NCBI GenBank assembly: GCA_030149965.1
Contig: JASLHB010000111.1
Span: 1 to 33,303 of the forward strand
DNA from: Wohlfahrtiimonas sp.
Lineage (GTDB): Bacteria; Pseudomonadota; Gammaproteobacteria; Cardiobacteriales; Wohlfahrtiimonadaceae
Direction of reading: 5' to 3'
DNA: 33,303 nt
Shown one piece after another: positions 15,435 to 24,999 of the stretch. Under the pieces are notes generated by a model. It was not told where the DNA came from, did not search any database, and saw only the letters and a list, made by a program, of their open reading frames with translations. Position numbers and translations under genes: made by a program. The stretch's first letter is position 1; each line of letters opens with the position of its first letter.

Positions 15435-18110
15435 TTAAAGAGTAATTGGGTTTTTCTTGTGTGGATCAATGCCATATTTGCTGATTGCTTCAGCAACTAC
15501 GCTTGATTCGATCACACCAGCATCTGCCAATTCTTTCAACGCAGCAACTGTTACAAAGTAACGATTGACTTCGAAGAACTCACGCAATTTACCGCGTGTA
15601 TCAGAACGACCAAAGCCATCTGTACCCAACACTTTATAAGGTGCTTTAATTGCTGAACGAATTTGCTCTGCAAATAAGCGGATATAGTCAGATGCTGCAA
15701 CAACAGGTGCATCTGAATTATTTAATAATTCAGCCACGTGAGAAGCGCGAGGCTTATCAGTTGGGTGAAGCATGTTGTGTCTTTCAGCATCTTGCACATC
15801 ACGCGCTAAGATATTGAAGCTTGGGCAACCGTAAACATCCGCATCTACGCCCCAATCTGCTTTCAATAAATCAGCAGCTGCGATTACTTCACGGAAGATC
15901 GTACCTGAACCCAATAAGCGAACACGTTTCTTAGAATCTGTGTTTTCACCTTTTTGGAATAAATACATACCTTTCAAGATGTTTTCTTCAGCACCAATTG
16001 GCATTGCAGGATGGCTGTAGTTTTCATTCATCATTGTGATGTAATAGAACACATCTTCTTGATCTTGATACATACGTTTCAAACCATCTTGCATGATCAC
16101 TGCTAATTCATAATGGAATGTTGGATCGTATGAAACACAGTTAGGAATCAATTGTGCAAGAATATGGCTGTGGCCATCTTCATGTTGTAAGCCTTCGCCA
16201 TTCAATGTTGTACGACCAGCTGTACCGCCCATTAAGAAACCGCGTGAACGTTGATCGCCCGCCGCCCAGACTAAGTCTAAACAACGTTGCAATTGGAACA
16301 TTGAGTAACATACGAAGAATGGAATCATAGGTACGTTGCTAACTGAGTATGAAGTTGCAGCAGCAATCCATGAGCTCGTTGCACCAGCTTCGTTGATACC
16401 TTCTTGTAAGATTTGACCATCTTTAGCTTCTTTATAGAACATGAGCTGATCAGCATCTTGTGGCGTATAGTTTTGACCTGCTTGTGACCAAATACCTAAT
16501 TGTCTAAATAAGCCTTCCATACCAAATGTACGTGATTCATCCACTAAGATAGGTACGATATTTTTGCTGATTGCTTTGTCTTTCAACATTACATTCAACA
16601 AACGCACAAATGCCATTGTTGTAGAAATTTCACGGCCTTCCACAGTTGCTTCAAGTTGAGCTTTGAATGCATCTAATTGTGGTGCTGGTAATGGATTATC
16701 TGTTTTCTTACGGCGTTTTGGTAAGTAACCATGTAATGCTTCACGGCGCTCGCGTAGATACTTCATTTCTGGAGAATCTTCTGCAGGACGAATGAATTTT
16801 AATTCTTCGATTTCTTCGTCTGTTACAGGGATTTCGAAGCGATCGCGGAAAATACGCAATGTTTCCATGCTGATTTTCTTCTGCTGGTGAGAAGTATTTT
16901 GTGCTTCACCTTCTTGACCCATGCCGTAACCTTTGATGGTTTTAACAAGCAATACAGAAGGTTGGCCTTCATGTTTAGTCGCTGCATCATATGCTGCGTA
17001 AACTTTATTCTCATCATGTCCACCGCGGTTTAACTGCCATACATCATGATCAGACATATGTGCAACCATTTGGCGAAGTTCCGGCGTATTGAAGAAATGC
17101 TCACGAACATATGCACCATTTTTAGATTTATATGTTTGGTAATCGCCATCGATTGCTTCCATCATGCGCTTACGTAAAATACCTTTTTCATCTTGAGCCA
17201 ATAAAGCATCCCAGCCATTGCCCCAGATTAATTTGATCACGTTCCAATGGTTACCACGGAAGTTAGATTCTAATTCTTGGATGATCTTGCCATTACCACG
17301 AACAGGGCCATCTAAACGTTGTAAGTTACAGTTAACGATGAAGATTAAGTTATCTAATTTTTCACGGCCAGCCAATGAGATTGCACCCAATGATTCTGGT
17401 TCATCCATCTCGCCATCACCACAGAAGCACCAAACTTTACGTTTAGATGTATCCGCTAAGCCGCGAGCATGAAGATATTTCAAGAAGCGAGCTTGGTAGA
17501 TCGCTTGCATTGGACCTAAGCCCATAGAAACAGTAGGGAACTGCCAGAAATCATCTTGTAACCAAGGATGAGGATATGAAGGAATGCCTTCACCATCTAC
17601 TTCGCGACGGAAGTTTAATAATTGTTCTTCAGTGATGCGGCCTTCCAAGAAAGCACGTGCATAAATACCAGGGCTCGAATGGCCTTGGAAAAAGATCAAA
17701 TCGCCGCCGTGGTCATCACCTTCAGGACCATGCCAGAAATGGTTGAAACCCACTTCCCACATTGTTGCCAATGATGCATAACTTGCAATGTGACCACCTA
17801 ATGATGAATCAGCCAAGTTACTTTTAACAATCATTGCCATAGCATTCCAGCGATTATAAGCGCGGATTCTATGTTCGATATCGGAATTACCAGGATAAGC
17901 TGGTTGCTCGTGAACAGGGATTGTATTGATGTATTCTGTTGTACCTGAGAACGGAACTTCGATGCCATCACGATGCGTACGTTCAATGATTTGTTCTAAA
18001 AGGAAGCGAGCTCGCTCTTTGCCTTCTGTTTTGATAACGCTATCAATGGAGGCAATCCAATCTTGAGTTTCAATTGGATCGATATCTTGAATAGTTTTTA
18101 AATCGCTCAT
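15435..18110 (-). CDS. aceE: Pyruvate dehydrogenase E1, homodimeric type
   Basis: The thiamine-diphosphate-dependent E1 that decarboxylates pyruvate and acetylates E2 lipoyl groups, linking glycolysis to the TCA cycle. The 891 residues match the homodimeric gammaproteobacterial form (Escherichia 887). The thiamine-diphosphate motif is CGDGEMDEPESLGAISLAG, running to FIVNCNLQRLDGPV. The substrate-side block GPEGDDHGGDLIFFQGHSSPGIYARAFLEGR is intact. It is the first gene of aceE-aceF-lpdA. The 111-base gap upstream must contain the promoter. I found no clear -35/-10 pair and no PdhR-like operator in it. Confidence 0.97.
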   Translation of the reverse strand: MSDLKTIQDIDPIETQDWIASIDSVIKTEGKERARFLLEQIIERTHRDGIEVPFSGTTEYINTIPVHEQPAYPGNSDIEHRIRAYNRWNAMAMIVKSNLADSSLGGHIASYASLATMWEVGFNHFWHGPEGDDHGGDLIFFQGHSSPGIYARAFLEGRITEEQLLNFRREVDGEGIPSYPHPWLQDDFWQFPTVSMGLGPMQAIYQARFLKYLHARGLADTSKRKVWCFCGDGEMDEPESLGAISLAGREKLDNLIFIVNCNLQRLDGPVRGNGKIIQELESNFRGNHWNVIKLIWGNGWDALLAQDEKGILRKRMMEAIDGDYQTYKSKNGAYVREHFFNTPELRQMVAHMSDHDVWQLNRGGHDENKVYAAYDAATKHEGQPSVLLVKTIKGYGMGQEGEAQNTSHQQKKISMETLRIFRDRFEIPVTDEEIEELKFIRPAEDSPEMKYLRERREALHGYLPKRRKKTDNPLPAPQLDAFKAQLEATVEGREISTTMAFVRLLNVMLKDKAISKNIVPILVDESRTFGMEGLFRQLGIWSQAGQNYTPQDADQLMFYKEAKDGQILQEGINEAGATSSWIAAATSYSVSNVPMIPFFVCYSMFQLQRCLDLVWAAGDQRSRGFLMGGTAGRTTLNGEGLQHEDGHSHILAQLIPNCVSYDPTFHYELAVIMQDGLKRMYQDQEDVFYYITMMNENYSHPAMPIGAEENILKGMYLFQKGENTDSKKRVRLLGSGTIFREVIAAADLLKADWGVDADVYGCPSFNILARDVQDAERHNMLHPTDKPRASHVAELLNNSDAPVVAASDYIRLFAEQIRSAIKAPYKVLGTDGFGRSDTRGKLREFFEVNRYFVTVAALKELADAGVIESSVVAEAISKYGIDPHKKNPITL

Positions 18111-18172
18111 ATTTCTTCACCTATTATAAATAATGTGATTGTAATATTTTCTATCTAAATGAAATTACTACA

Positions 18173-18193
18173 AAATAAATCTGCTGAGCAGAT
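18173..18193 (-). terminator. Possible weak terminator of rluE
   Basis: ATCTGC (18188-18193 on the minus-strand reading) pairs with GCAGAT around TCA and is followed on the minus strand by TTATTTT. The stem is only 6 bp. It separates rluE from aceE, which is transcribed the same way. Confidence 0.4.
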
Positions 18194-18221
18194 GAATTGC
18201 TGTAAATGATAACATGAAATT

Positions 18222-18788
18222 TTAAAATAAATCTGTTTGTGAAATAAAACGCCAACTACCGAGCTCTAAATTTTTGGTAAGTAAATTTAACTTGCCAATT
18301 TTCATTCTCACTAAGCGTAAACATGGAAATCCTATGGCAGCACACATTCTTCGGACTTGTCGATTTTTTCCTTCAGTGATTGTGATGCTGATCCATGTAG
18401 TGGGAATGTTTTTTCTTTCACGAATCGGTGGAACTCTTTCCCATAAATTTTCAGGCTCAGGAATAATCTCTGCCAATGCAGGTAATGTTGTGAATTCTTT
18501 GAGTTGAATGCCGCGATGAAGCATCGCAATTGCTTCAGGTGTTACAGTGCCTTCTACTTGTGCCCAATAGGTTTTAGCAACTTTAAACTTGGGTGATGCA
18601 ATCTTCGCTTGTAGCTTTCCATTATTTGTTAATAAGAGCAAACCTTCGCTATCAGTATCCAATCGACCTGCAGGATAGTATCCCTGTAACGAAACATACG
18701 ACTTTAAAGTCGTATGTTTTTCGTGTTCAGAAAACTGTGAAATAACCCCAAAGGGTTTGTTAAGAACAATTAATGGGGATGTTTTCAT
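18222..18788 (-). CDS. rluE: 23S rRNA pseudouridine(2457) synthase
   Basis: A 188-residue pseudouridine synthase of the RsuA/RluE group without an N-terminal S4 domain, as in RluE, which modifies U2457 of 23S rRNA. Catalytic Asp44 sits in AGRLDTDSEGLLLLTN. Further family blocks are KTYWAQVEG, VPPIRERKNIPTTWI and the RNA-contact motif EGKNRQVRRMCAAIGFPCLRLVR. The start codon overlaps the stop of the upstream carboxypeptidase gene by one base (TAATG), so its translation is probably coupled to that gene. The pairing of an rRNA modification gene with cell-wall genes is most likely operon convenience. Confidence 0.93.
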   Translation of the reverse strand: MKTSPLIVLNKPFGVISQFSEHEKHTTLKSYVSLQGYYPAGRLDTDSEGLLLLTNNGKLQAKIASPKFKVAKTYWAQVEGTVTPEAIAMLHRGIQLKEFTTLPALAEIIPEPENLWERVPPIRERKNIPTTWISITITEGKNRQVRRMCAAIGFPCLRLVRMKIGKLNLLTKNLELGSWRFISQTDLF

Positions 18789-20038
18789 TATTTACCAATA
18801 ACCATACAGTCGTTACCGCTTTGTTTTAACTGAGTACATGCAAGCGTAGCATTTTTGTAGTTAAAACCTGATAAACGAGCACGATATAAATTATCTATAA
18901 GCACAATATCAATCTTTCCTTGCTTTAATTTACGATGTGCAACTCGAGCTCTTTCTTGTGCAGATTGGCGATTTTTATAAGCGCCCACTTGAATTGAAGC
19001 AGGTGATGACGGTTTCGAGCGATTAGTTACTTTATTTGTGGAAATTAACTTCTTAGTGGGAATATTCGGTGTTGCATTATTAGCAACGATTTTCACAGAG
19101 CTCTTTTTATTGGATGCTTTAACAAGTTGTGGCTTAGGTTTTTTTTCAGGATTATAACCCACCAATAAATCTTCTGTAATGATTGGTGAAATCGAAGGAT
19201 TGCGGCGGTTTTGCTGCAATGCATCAAATGAATCATCCATGATTTTAACCATAATATTATCGCGAGATGCTGTATTTCTACCACCAATTACTACGGCAAA
19301 TAAACGTGTATTACCACGTTGAGCACTTGTGACTAAATTAGAGCCTGATTTACGAATATAACCAGTTTTAATACCATCTGCACCAACAAGCATTTGATTG
19401 ACACGATTATGACCTTTAACTTCAATTCCATCGTACCAAAAGCTTGTCATTTTAAATAAAGGATAATATTTAGGATGATGATTATAAAGTGCAACGCCCA
19501 AAGTCACCATATCTTGTGCAGTTGTGTACTGTGAGTCATTTGGTAAACCATGAGGATTCACAAAATTTGTACTTTTCATGCCCAAACGTTGTGCAGTTTT
19601 ATTCATACGATTTGCAAATCCTGCTTCTGAGCCGCCAATGTGTTCAGCAACAGCAATAGCAACATTATTAGCAGATTGTACAATCAAAGCATTGATCGCA
19701 GTTTCTATTGTAATCGTAGCGCCTGCTGGAATTCTATTCCCTGATTTATATTTCAAGCAAGAGCACTCGGCCTGAGATGCTCGTTGGGAAATATTGATGC
19801 GTTCATTCATTTTTATTTTACCTTTCGATAAATCCTCAAATAGAATGTATAACGTCATCATTTTAGTCAATGAAGCAGGATAGCGACGCTGATTTGCTTC
19901 ATGTTCATAGATGACTTTGCCAGTATTAGGTTCGATGACAAGCGCAGAAAAGCCAGTATTAGCCGATGCGAAACCACTCAAACTACCAATGACTGGTAGC
20001 ATGCAAGTGATTATGATTTTTTGGAGCAATTTTTTCAT
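18788..20038 (-). CDS. D-alanyl-D-alanine carboxypeptidase with C-terminal SPOR domain
   Basis: A periplasmic penicillin-binding protein of peptidase family S11 that trims the terminal D-Ala of peptidoglycan stem peptides. Residues 1-26 are a signal peptide ending ASA. The three active-site motifs are Ser56-xx-Lys59 (ASLTKM), Ser122-Ala-Asn124 and Lys224-Thr-Gly226 (DGIKTGYIRKSGSNLV). After a basic, Ser/Thr/Pro-rich linker (about 285-343), the C-terminus is a SPOR domain (IQVGAYKNRQSAQERARVAH to the end), which binds glycan lacking stem peptides at septa. It replaces the PBP5_C membrane-anchoring domain of DacA/DacC/DacD, so the protein is likely recruited to the division site. It overlaps the upstream aminopeptidase gene by 4 bases (ATGA). 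Confidence 0.93.
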   Translation of the reverse strand: MKKLLQKIIITCMLPVIGSLSGFASANTGFSALVIEPNTGKVIYEHEANQRRYPASLTKMMTLYILFEDLSKGKIKMNERINISQRASQAECSCLKYKSGNRIPAGATITIETAINALIVQSANNVAIAVAEHIGGSEAGFANRMNKTAQRLGMKSTNFVNPHGLPNDSQYTTAQDMVTLGVALYNHHPKYYPLFKMTSFWYDGIEVKGHNRVNQMLVGADGIKTGYIRKSGSNLVTSAQRGNTRLFAVVIGGRNTASRDNIMVKIMDDSFDALQQNRRNPSISPIITEDLLVGYNPEKKPKPQLVKASNKKSSVKIVANNATPNIPTKKLISTNKVTNRSKPSSPASIQVGAYKNRQSAQERARVAHRKLKQGKIDIVLIDNLYRARLSGFNYKNATLACTQLKQSGNDCMVIGK

Positions 20039-21411
20039 AGATCAATCTCAAAATGTTGAGCCAAGCCATAGTATGCAGCACGTAATCCCATCGCTTCACC
20101 GCCGACTGGTCGGCCTTTGCGATTGCGGATATTCCATGCCATGACATCGATATGTGCGAAGGGTATATTATCGCTTAAAAAATGTGTTAAGAAAAGAGCT
20201 GCGGTGATTGCACCACCATAAGGTTGCGTAGATGAATTTAAAATATCTGCATATTTTGTTTCAATCCAATCATTGTAAGCTTGATGCAAGGGCATTCGCC
20301 ATAAGCTATCTGTTTTTTCTTGACTTAAATTGACTAAACTCAATGCTAATTGATCATTGTTTGAGAACAGAGCAGGCATTTCTGTGCCCAATGCTACGCG
20401 TGCTGCGCCAGTCAAAGTAGCAAAGTTAACAATTGCATCTGGAGATTGTTCGCACGCATAGCTAATTGCGTCCGCCAATACTAATCGACCTTCAGCATCT
20501 GTATTGTCGATTTCAACTGTTAAGCCATTGCGCGCCTTGATAATATCTCCAGGGCGCATTGCAGTGCTTGAAACAGAGTTTTCAACAATTGGCAATAATA
20601 AACGTAATTGTACAGGCCATTCTTCTTTAATGATCCAATTAGCTAATGCTAATGCGTGAGCAGAACCGCCCATATCTTTTTTCATTAAGCGCATGCCATT
20701 CGCTGGTTTTAAATCTAAACCACCACTATCAAATGTTACGCCTTTGCCAATTAAAGTTAATTTTGGATGATCAGGTGATCCGTATGTTACCTCAATTAAA
20801 CAAGGCGCAAATTCACTGCCATGGCCAACATGATAAATGAGTGGGAAGTTCTGTTCTAACAGCTCTTCATCTTGAATGACTTTAACTGTGCATTTTTGTG
20901 ATGATAATAAGTTTTGTGCATATTGTGCTAAAGATTCAGGATTCAGGTGATTGGGCGGACGATTGATTAAAGTGCGCGTGATATAGTGTGCTTCGATTTC
21001 ATTCACTAATTTTTTGCGATCCAATTCTTTGGGGAATAGAATTTGCACATTCGGTTGTTTGGATTCTTTGAACTCATTGTATTGATAAGCACCCAAAGCA
21101 AAGCCTAATAATAATTGATACTGTGCGTCTAATGTTAAGTCTTCATTGGCAATATAGTAAACACCTTGTGGTGCTTTAGTATAGAAATTGCCTAATGAAA
21201 ACATCTCTTCAGCAGCATCAAATTTCACTAGGATTTTGTTGATCGCGCCTGTTTCATCTGGAATGACTAATAATTCAGGTTCATTATCTAAAGATTGATG
21301 CACCCAATTTTGCTCGAAAGGTGAGAAAGAAAAGTCAGATAATTGCTGATAGAGATAAATCGGTACAGCTTTCACGGCGGATGGTGTATTGATCAATAAT
21401 TCATAAAACAT
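20035..21411 (-). CDS. M17 leucyl aminopeptidase family protein
   Basis: A cytosolic dimetal aminopeptidase of family M17, removing N-terminal residues from peptides. All ligands and catalytic residues can be placed with the same spacing as in Escherichia PepA: Lys223 and Asp228 (GKGVTFDSGG), Lys235, Asp246 (KKDMGGSAH), Asp305 and Glu307 with Arg309 (NTDAEGRLVLADA). At 458 residues it is shorter than PepA (503), with a reduced N-terminal domain, so it could be a PepB-like paralogue. I leave the symbol open. GGAGAAAG precedes the ATG. It lies 24 bases after ftsK and overlaps the carboxypeptidase gene, so it is the first gene of a tightly packed trio. Confidence 0.92.
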   Translation of the reverse strand: MFYELLINTPSAVKAVPIYLYQQLSDFSFSPFEQNWVHQSLDNEPELLVIPDETGAINKILVKFDAAEEMFSLGNFYTKAPQGVYYIANEDLTLDAQYQLLLGFALGAYQYNEFKESKQPNVQILFPKELDRKKLVNEIEAHYITRTLINRPPNHLNPESLAQYAQNLLSSQKCTVKVIQDEELLEQNFPLIYHVGHGSEFAPCLIEVTYGSPDHPKLTLIGKGVTFDSGGLDLKPANGMRLMKKDMGGSAHALALANWIIKEEWPVQLRLLLPIVENSVSSTAMRPGDIIKARNGLTVEIDNTDAEGRLVLADAISYACEQSPDAIVNFATLTGAARVALGTEMPALFSNNDQLALSLVNLSQEKTDSLWRMPLHQAYNDWIETKYADILNSSTQPYGGAITAALFLTHFLSDNIPFAHIDVMAWNIRNRKGRPVGGEAMGLRAAYYGLAQHFEIDL

Positions 21412-21435
21412 TTTCTTTCTCCGATCTTTTAACTA

Positions 21436-24400
21436 TTAATAATCATCATTTTCAGCAGCCATCAATACTTCACGATTACCATTGGATTGAGGTGGTGTAA
21501 CGATGCGTAATTCTTCCATTTCTTCCATTAATCGTGCGGCACGTTGATATCCTACGCGTAATTTTCGCTGAATAAAGGAAATGCTGGCTCTTCTAGATTC
21601 CACAACAATTTTTACAGCTTCATCAAATAATGGATCTTGTTCATCATTGGGTGATGCAGCAACGCCAGAAGCTTCAGGCGATAAACCAGGAATTGCTTCA
21701 GTTGGTTCTTGTAAAATATCTTGAATATAATCAGGCTCGCCGGTTAATTTTAAGAATTCAGCGACTTTATTTACTTCATGATCATCTACAAATGCACCAT
21801 GGACACGAATCGGAACATTCACGCCAGATGGTGCATATAACATATCACCGTGACCCAATAATGCTTCTGCACCTTGTTGATCGATAATGGTGCGTGAGTC
21901 AATTTTACTAGAGACTTGGAAGGCGATTCTTGTTGGGATATTTGCTTTGATTAAGCCTGTAATAACATCAACAGAAGGACGCTGAGTTGCCAAAATTAAG
22001 TGAATGCCTGAAGCACGCGCTTTTTGTGCTAAACGAGCGATCAACTCTTCACATTTTTTACCCACGAGCATCATCATATCTGCAAATTCATCAATGACGA
22101 CAACAATGAAAGGCAATTTTTCCAATAATGGTGGATTTTCGGTATCAGAAACATGCTCGCTTCTACGCCATAAAGGATCAATCAATGGTTGACCAGCATC
22201 CATTGCTTCTTGTACTTTCTGATTAAAGCCTGCGATGTTACGAACTTTCAATTGGCTCATTAGCATATAGCGGCGTTCCATTTCAGCAACGCACCAACGC
22301 AATGCATTCGCTGACTCTTTCATATCTGTGATTACAGGAATCAACAAGTGAGGAATATCGTTATAAACAGATAATTCCAACATCTTTGGATCGATTAAGA
22401 TCAATCGTAATTCTTCAGGACGAGCTTTAAACAACATGCTCAATAACATTGTATTAACGCCAACAGATTTACCAGAACCTGTTGTACCTGCCACTAAAAC
22501 ATGAGGCATTTTGGCAAGGTTTGCCAATACAGGTTCACCAGAGATGCTTTTACCTAGAATCAAAGTAAGTGGATCAGTTGCATCTTGATACTCTTGTGAT
22601 TCTAAACCTGATTTGAAGTAAACGATTTCACGTTTTTTGTTCGGAATTTCTAAGCCAACAAAACTTGTGCCTGGAATAATATCTACAACACGAACGCTAG
22701 TGACAGATAATCCGCGTGCGATATCTTTATCAAGATTGTTGATTTGTGCAACTTTAACACCTGGTGCTAATGTTAATGCAAAGCGAGTAACAACGGGGCC
22801 CGGCTCAATATTTTCAACTTTCACTTTGATGGAAAAGTTTCTGAGTTGCTCTTCGATTAACTGAGCCATTTCATACAGTTCTTCTTCATCGTATTGATTG
22901 ATTGAAGGAGGTGGATCACCCAATAAATTCAATGGTGGTAATTGACCAGCCATAGGGAAGTGCTTCAGTAACTCTGCTTTTTTACCTGGGCTCATTGGTT
23001 CAGGCATGCGTGGCGTTGGCATTACTATATTTTGCTTTGGCATTTCAACAGGTGTTAAATCTTCCATTGTTGGCGCTACTGGAATTGCTTGCACAGGTTC
23101 CTGAATAACTTCTTCTTCCCAAAGATTAAATACAGGTGCTTGTTCAATGACTTTTTCAGGTTCTTGAAAATGCGGCGTATACACAGGTTCTGCTATGGCG
23201 ATTTCAGGTTCAAATGGTTGCCACGTTGGAGTATCTAAAATTTCTGGTTCAGATTTTTCAATCGGCAGATCAACATGAGCAAAAACTGGTTCAAGCTTTT
23301 GAGTGAATGTATCTTCTATTAAAGTTGTCACTTGTGGCAGATCTAATTCAAATTCAGGCTCAGTACGTTCTTCTAAAATTTCAACGGTTGGGAATGCTTC
23401 TGTAATTTCTGCAACAGCTGGTAAAGAAGGTTCTTTTGGGAATTCAGGAGAATGATATTTTTCTAATTCTTCTAGGAAAGCATTGTAATCTTGTTCATCA
23501 TCGTGCGGTGTAATGGACGCTAATGTAGTGCTTCTCTGATTTGCTAAGTTGTTAGACTGTGAAAACATAGATTGCGTTGTAATTGGTTCTACAGCAGCTA
23601 ATACAGGTTCAATGAAGGTTTTCTTTGGAATAAATACTTCTTCTTTCTGCTCTGGAATATTTACTACAGGGCGATCTTCAACAGATTGCGCAAACATAGT
23701 TGAAGGTATTTCAATGTTTGAATGTTCTTCGTTAGATTGATCATTATTTGCCCAATCAGAAAGATTTCTGATTCGGTTTGTTTCCCCATCAGTTGCATCA
23801 TGTGATGCTGATGTTATAGGCGGGCGTTTGAAAATAGATGGTAATTTAGGTTGTCCATTTTGATCTACTTGAGGCTCAAATTTTGGTGTAATAGCTGGTT
23901 CAACTTTAGCATTATGCTGAACTGCTGATTCAGCAGCAGGTTGCATAAATTTAGGCTCTACTTTCTCGGATTTTGGCTCATTAAAATCAAAAGAAGGCTC
24001 AGTTTTTTGTGTCTTTGAATATTTTGGCTGAGTATTATCAAAATTCAGCTCAGCTTGTGGATCTTGAGCTACATTTGTATCTTCATGAACAATTTTTTCT
24101 TTAGCTTTAATGAGCTTAGAGAGAAAGTTTGGTTTGCTTTCTGATGGTTCTTCAAATGTTTCGATGCTTGGCTCGATAGAAGGTTCTTCTTTTGTCATTA
24201 AATGTTCAATGTTTGCTAAATCGCTATTCTCATCGACATCGTTTGTTTTGAAAAATCCTGTGATAAATTTGAATGATTGAATGAGCATTGCGCCAATTGT
24301 GTCGATCCAAATGACAGGGCCACAGCCTGTAGCCATGATTGATGTAATGAATAGTAAAAAGAATAAAATAATTTTACTCAAAGTCACTGAAATAAGACTA

Positions 24401-24951
24401 TCTGGGAATAAATTTTGTACCCAACCAATGGAATGTCCAAGTAGTGTACCTGTTAATTGACCGACTGCGCCGCCGTGAGCAATTAAGTCACCATTAGGAT
24501 TATAAACGTTGAATAAGGAGGCTACGGATAATAAAACTAAAGCAACACCTATGATTCTCATGATGATGGTTTCGATGTCTAAGTTTTTATAACCTGCTTG
24601 GCAAATCAAGCGATAAGCATACGCAACTAATAATGCAGGTACTAACCATGCAGCTCTGCCGATGGCTGTGAATAGAATATCTGAAAAATATGCACCACGA
24701 GCACCAAGCCAGTTATGAACTTGAGTTCTTTCGACGGTTTTGCTCCATGCTGAATCCTCAGGATGATAAGTCAATAGACTAATCACTATTAATAGCGCAA
24801 TAGCAATAACAGCTCCAAATAGGATATTACAAATGATCTTATTGGCTTTTTTTGGTGGCTGAGTTGTGATTTCAAGAGGCTGACGTCGAATGGCCTGTTT
24901 CAATGTTATGTACCCAATAAATGAATGTAGATAGATATTACAGTCTATCAT
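21436..24951 (-). CDS. ftsK: DNA translocase FtsK
   Basis: FtsK anchors at the division septum and pumps chromosome termini so that XerCD can resolve dimers. An N-terminal membrane domain has about four or five transmembrane segments (IICNILFGAVIAIALLIVISLL first). A long Pro/Glu-rich disordered linker of about 450 residues follows, then a RecA-like motor with Walker A GTTGSGKSVG near residue 825 and Walker B FIVVVIDEFADMM. The C-terminal gamma winged helix (FDEAVKIVVESRRASISFIQRKLRVGYQRA) reads KOPS-type sites. The open frame goes up to a TTG at 24963. I give the ATG at 24951, but a possible promoter (TTGGGT/TAATAT, 24963-24935) lies over it. The TTG at 24903, which would give a normal 22-residue tail before the first membrane segment, may be the real start. 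Confidence 0.94.
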   Translation of the reverse strand: MIDCNIYLHSFIGYITLKQAIRRQPLEITTQPPKKANKIICNILFGAVIAIALLIVISLLTYHPEDSAWSKTVERTQVHNWLGARGAYFSDILFTAIGRAAWLVPALLVAYAYRLICQAGYKNLDIETIIMRIIGVALVLLSVASLFNVYNPNGDLIAHGGAVGQLTGTLLGHSIGWVQNLFPDSLISVTLSKIILFFLLFITSIMATGCGPVIWIDTIGAMLIQSFKFITGFFKTNDVDENSDLANIEHLMTKEEPSIEPSIETFEEPSESKPNFLSKLIKAKEKIVHEDTNVAQDPQAELNFDNTQPKYSKTQKTEPSFDFNEPKSEKVEPKFMQPAAESAVQHNAKVEPAITPKFEPQVDQNGQPKLPSIFKRPPITSASHDATDGETNRIRNLSDWANNDQSNEEHSNIEIPSTMFAQSVEDRPVVNIPEQKEEVFIPKKTFIEPVLAAVEPITTQSMFSQSNNLANQRSTTLASITPHDDEQDYNAFLEELEKYHSPEFPKEPSLPAVAEITEAFPTVEILEERTEPEFELDLPQVTTLIEDTFTQKLEPVFAHVDLPIEKSEPEILDTPTWQPFEPEIAIAEPVYTPHFQEPEKVIEQAPVFNLWEEEVIQEPVQAIPVAPTMEDLTPVEMPKQNIVMPTPRMPEPMSPGKKAELLKHFPMAGQLPPLNLLGDPPPSINQYDEEELYEMAQLIEEQLRNFSIKVKVENIEPGPVVTRFALTLAPGVKVAQINNLDKDIARGLSVTSVRVVDIIPGTSFVGLEIPNKKREIVYFKSGLESQEYQDATDPLTLILGKSISGEPVLANLAKMPHVLVAGTTGSGKSVGVNTMLLSMLFKARPEELRLILIDPKMLELSVYNDIPHLLIPVITDMKESANALRWCVAEMERRYMLMSQLKVRNIAGFNQKVQEAMDAGQPLIDPLWRRSEHVSDTENPPLLEKLPFIVVVIDEFADMMMLVGKKCEELIARLAQKARASGIHLILATQRPSVDVITGLIKANIPTRIAFQVSSKIDSRTIIDQQGAEALLGHGDMLYAPSGVNVPIRVHGAFVDDHEVNKVAEFLKLTGEPDYIQDILQEPTEAIPGLSPEASGVAASPNDEQDPLFDEAVKIVVESRRASISFIQRKLRVGYQRAARLMEEMEELRIVTPPQSNGNREVLMAAENDDY

Positions 24952-24967
24952 ACATTCACCCAAATCT

Positions 24968-24993
24968 AAAAAGCCCCAGCAGGGCTGGGGCTT
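24968..24993 (-). terminator. Hairpin between secDF and ftsK
   Basis: AAGCCCCAGC pairs with GCTGGGGCTT around a 3-base loop. On the minus strand it is followed by TTTTTAG. It is GC-rich against an AT-rich background and forms a strong terminator of the yajC-secDF unit, 7 bases after the secDF stop. Confidence 0.92.
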
Positions 24994-24999
24994 AGTATT

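Noticed and set aside
15023..15506. Long plus-strand frames opposite aceF/aceE
   Set aside because: They are antisense to the Ala/Pro-rich linker of aceF. Their odd Gly/Ala or Cys/Arg composition is a by-product of that repeat, and they have no ribosome site.
21436..21887. Plus-strand frames rich in His/Gln opposite ftsK
   Set aside because: They are shadows of the ftsK coding frame and are not supported by any motif.
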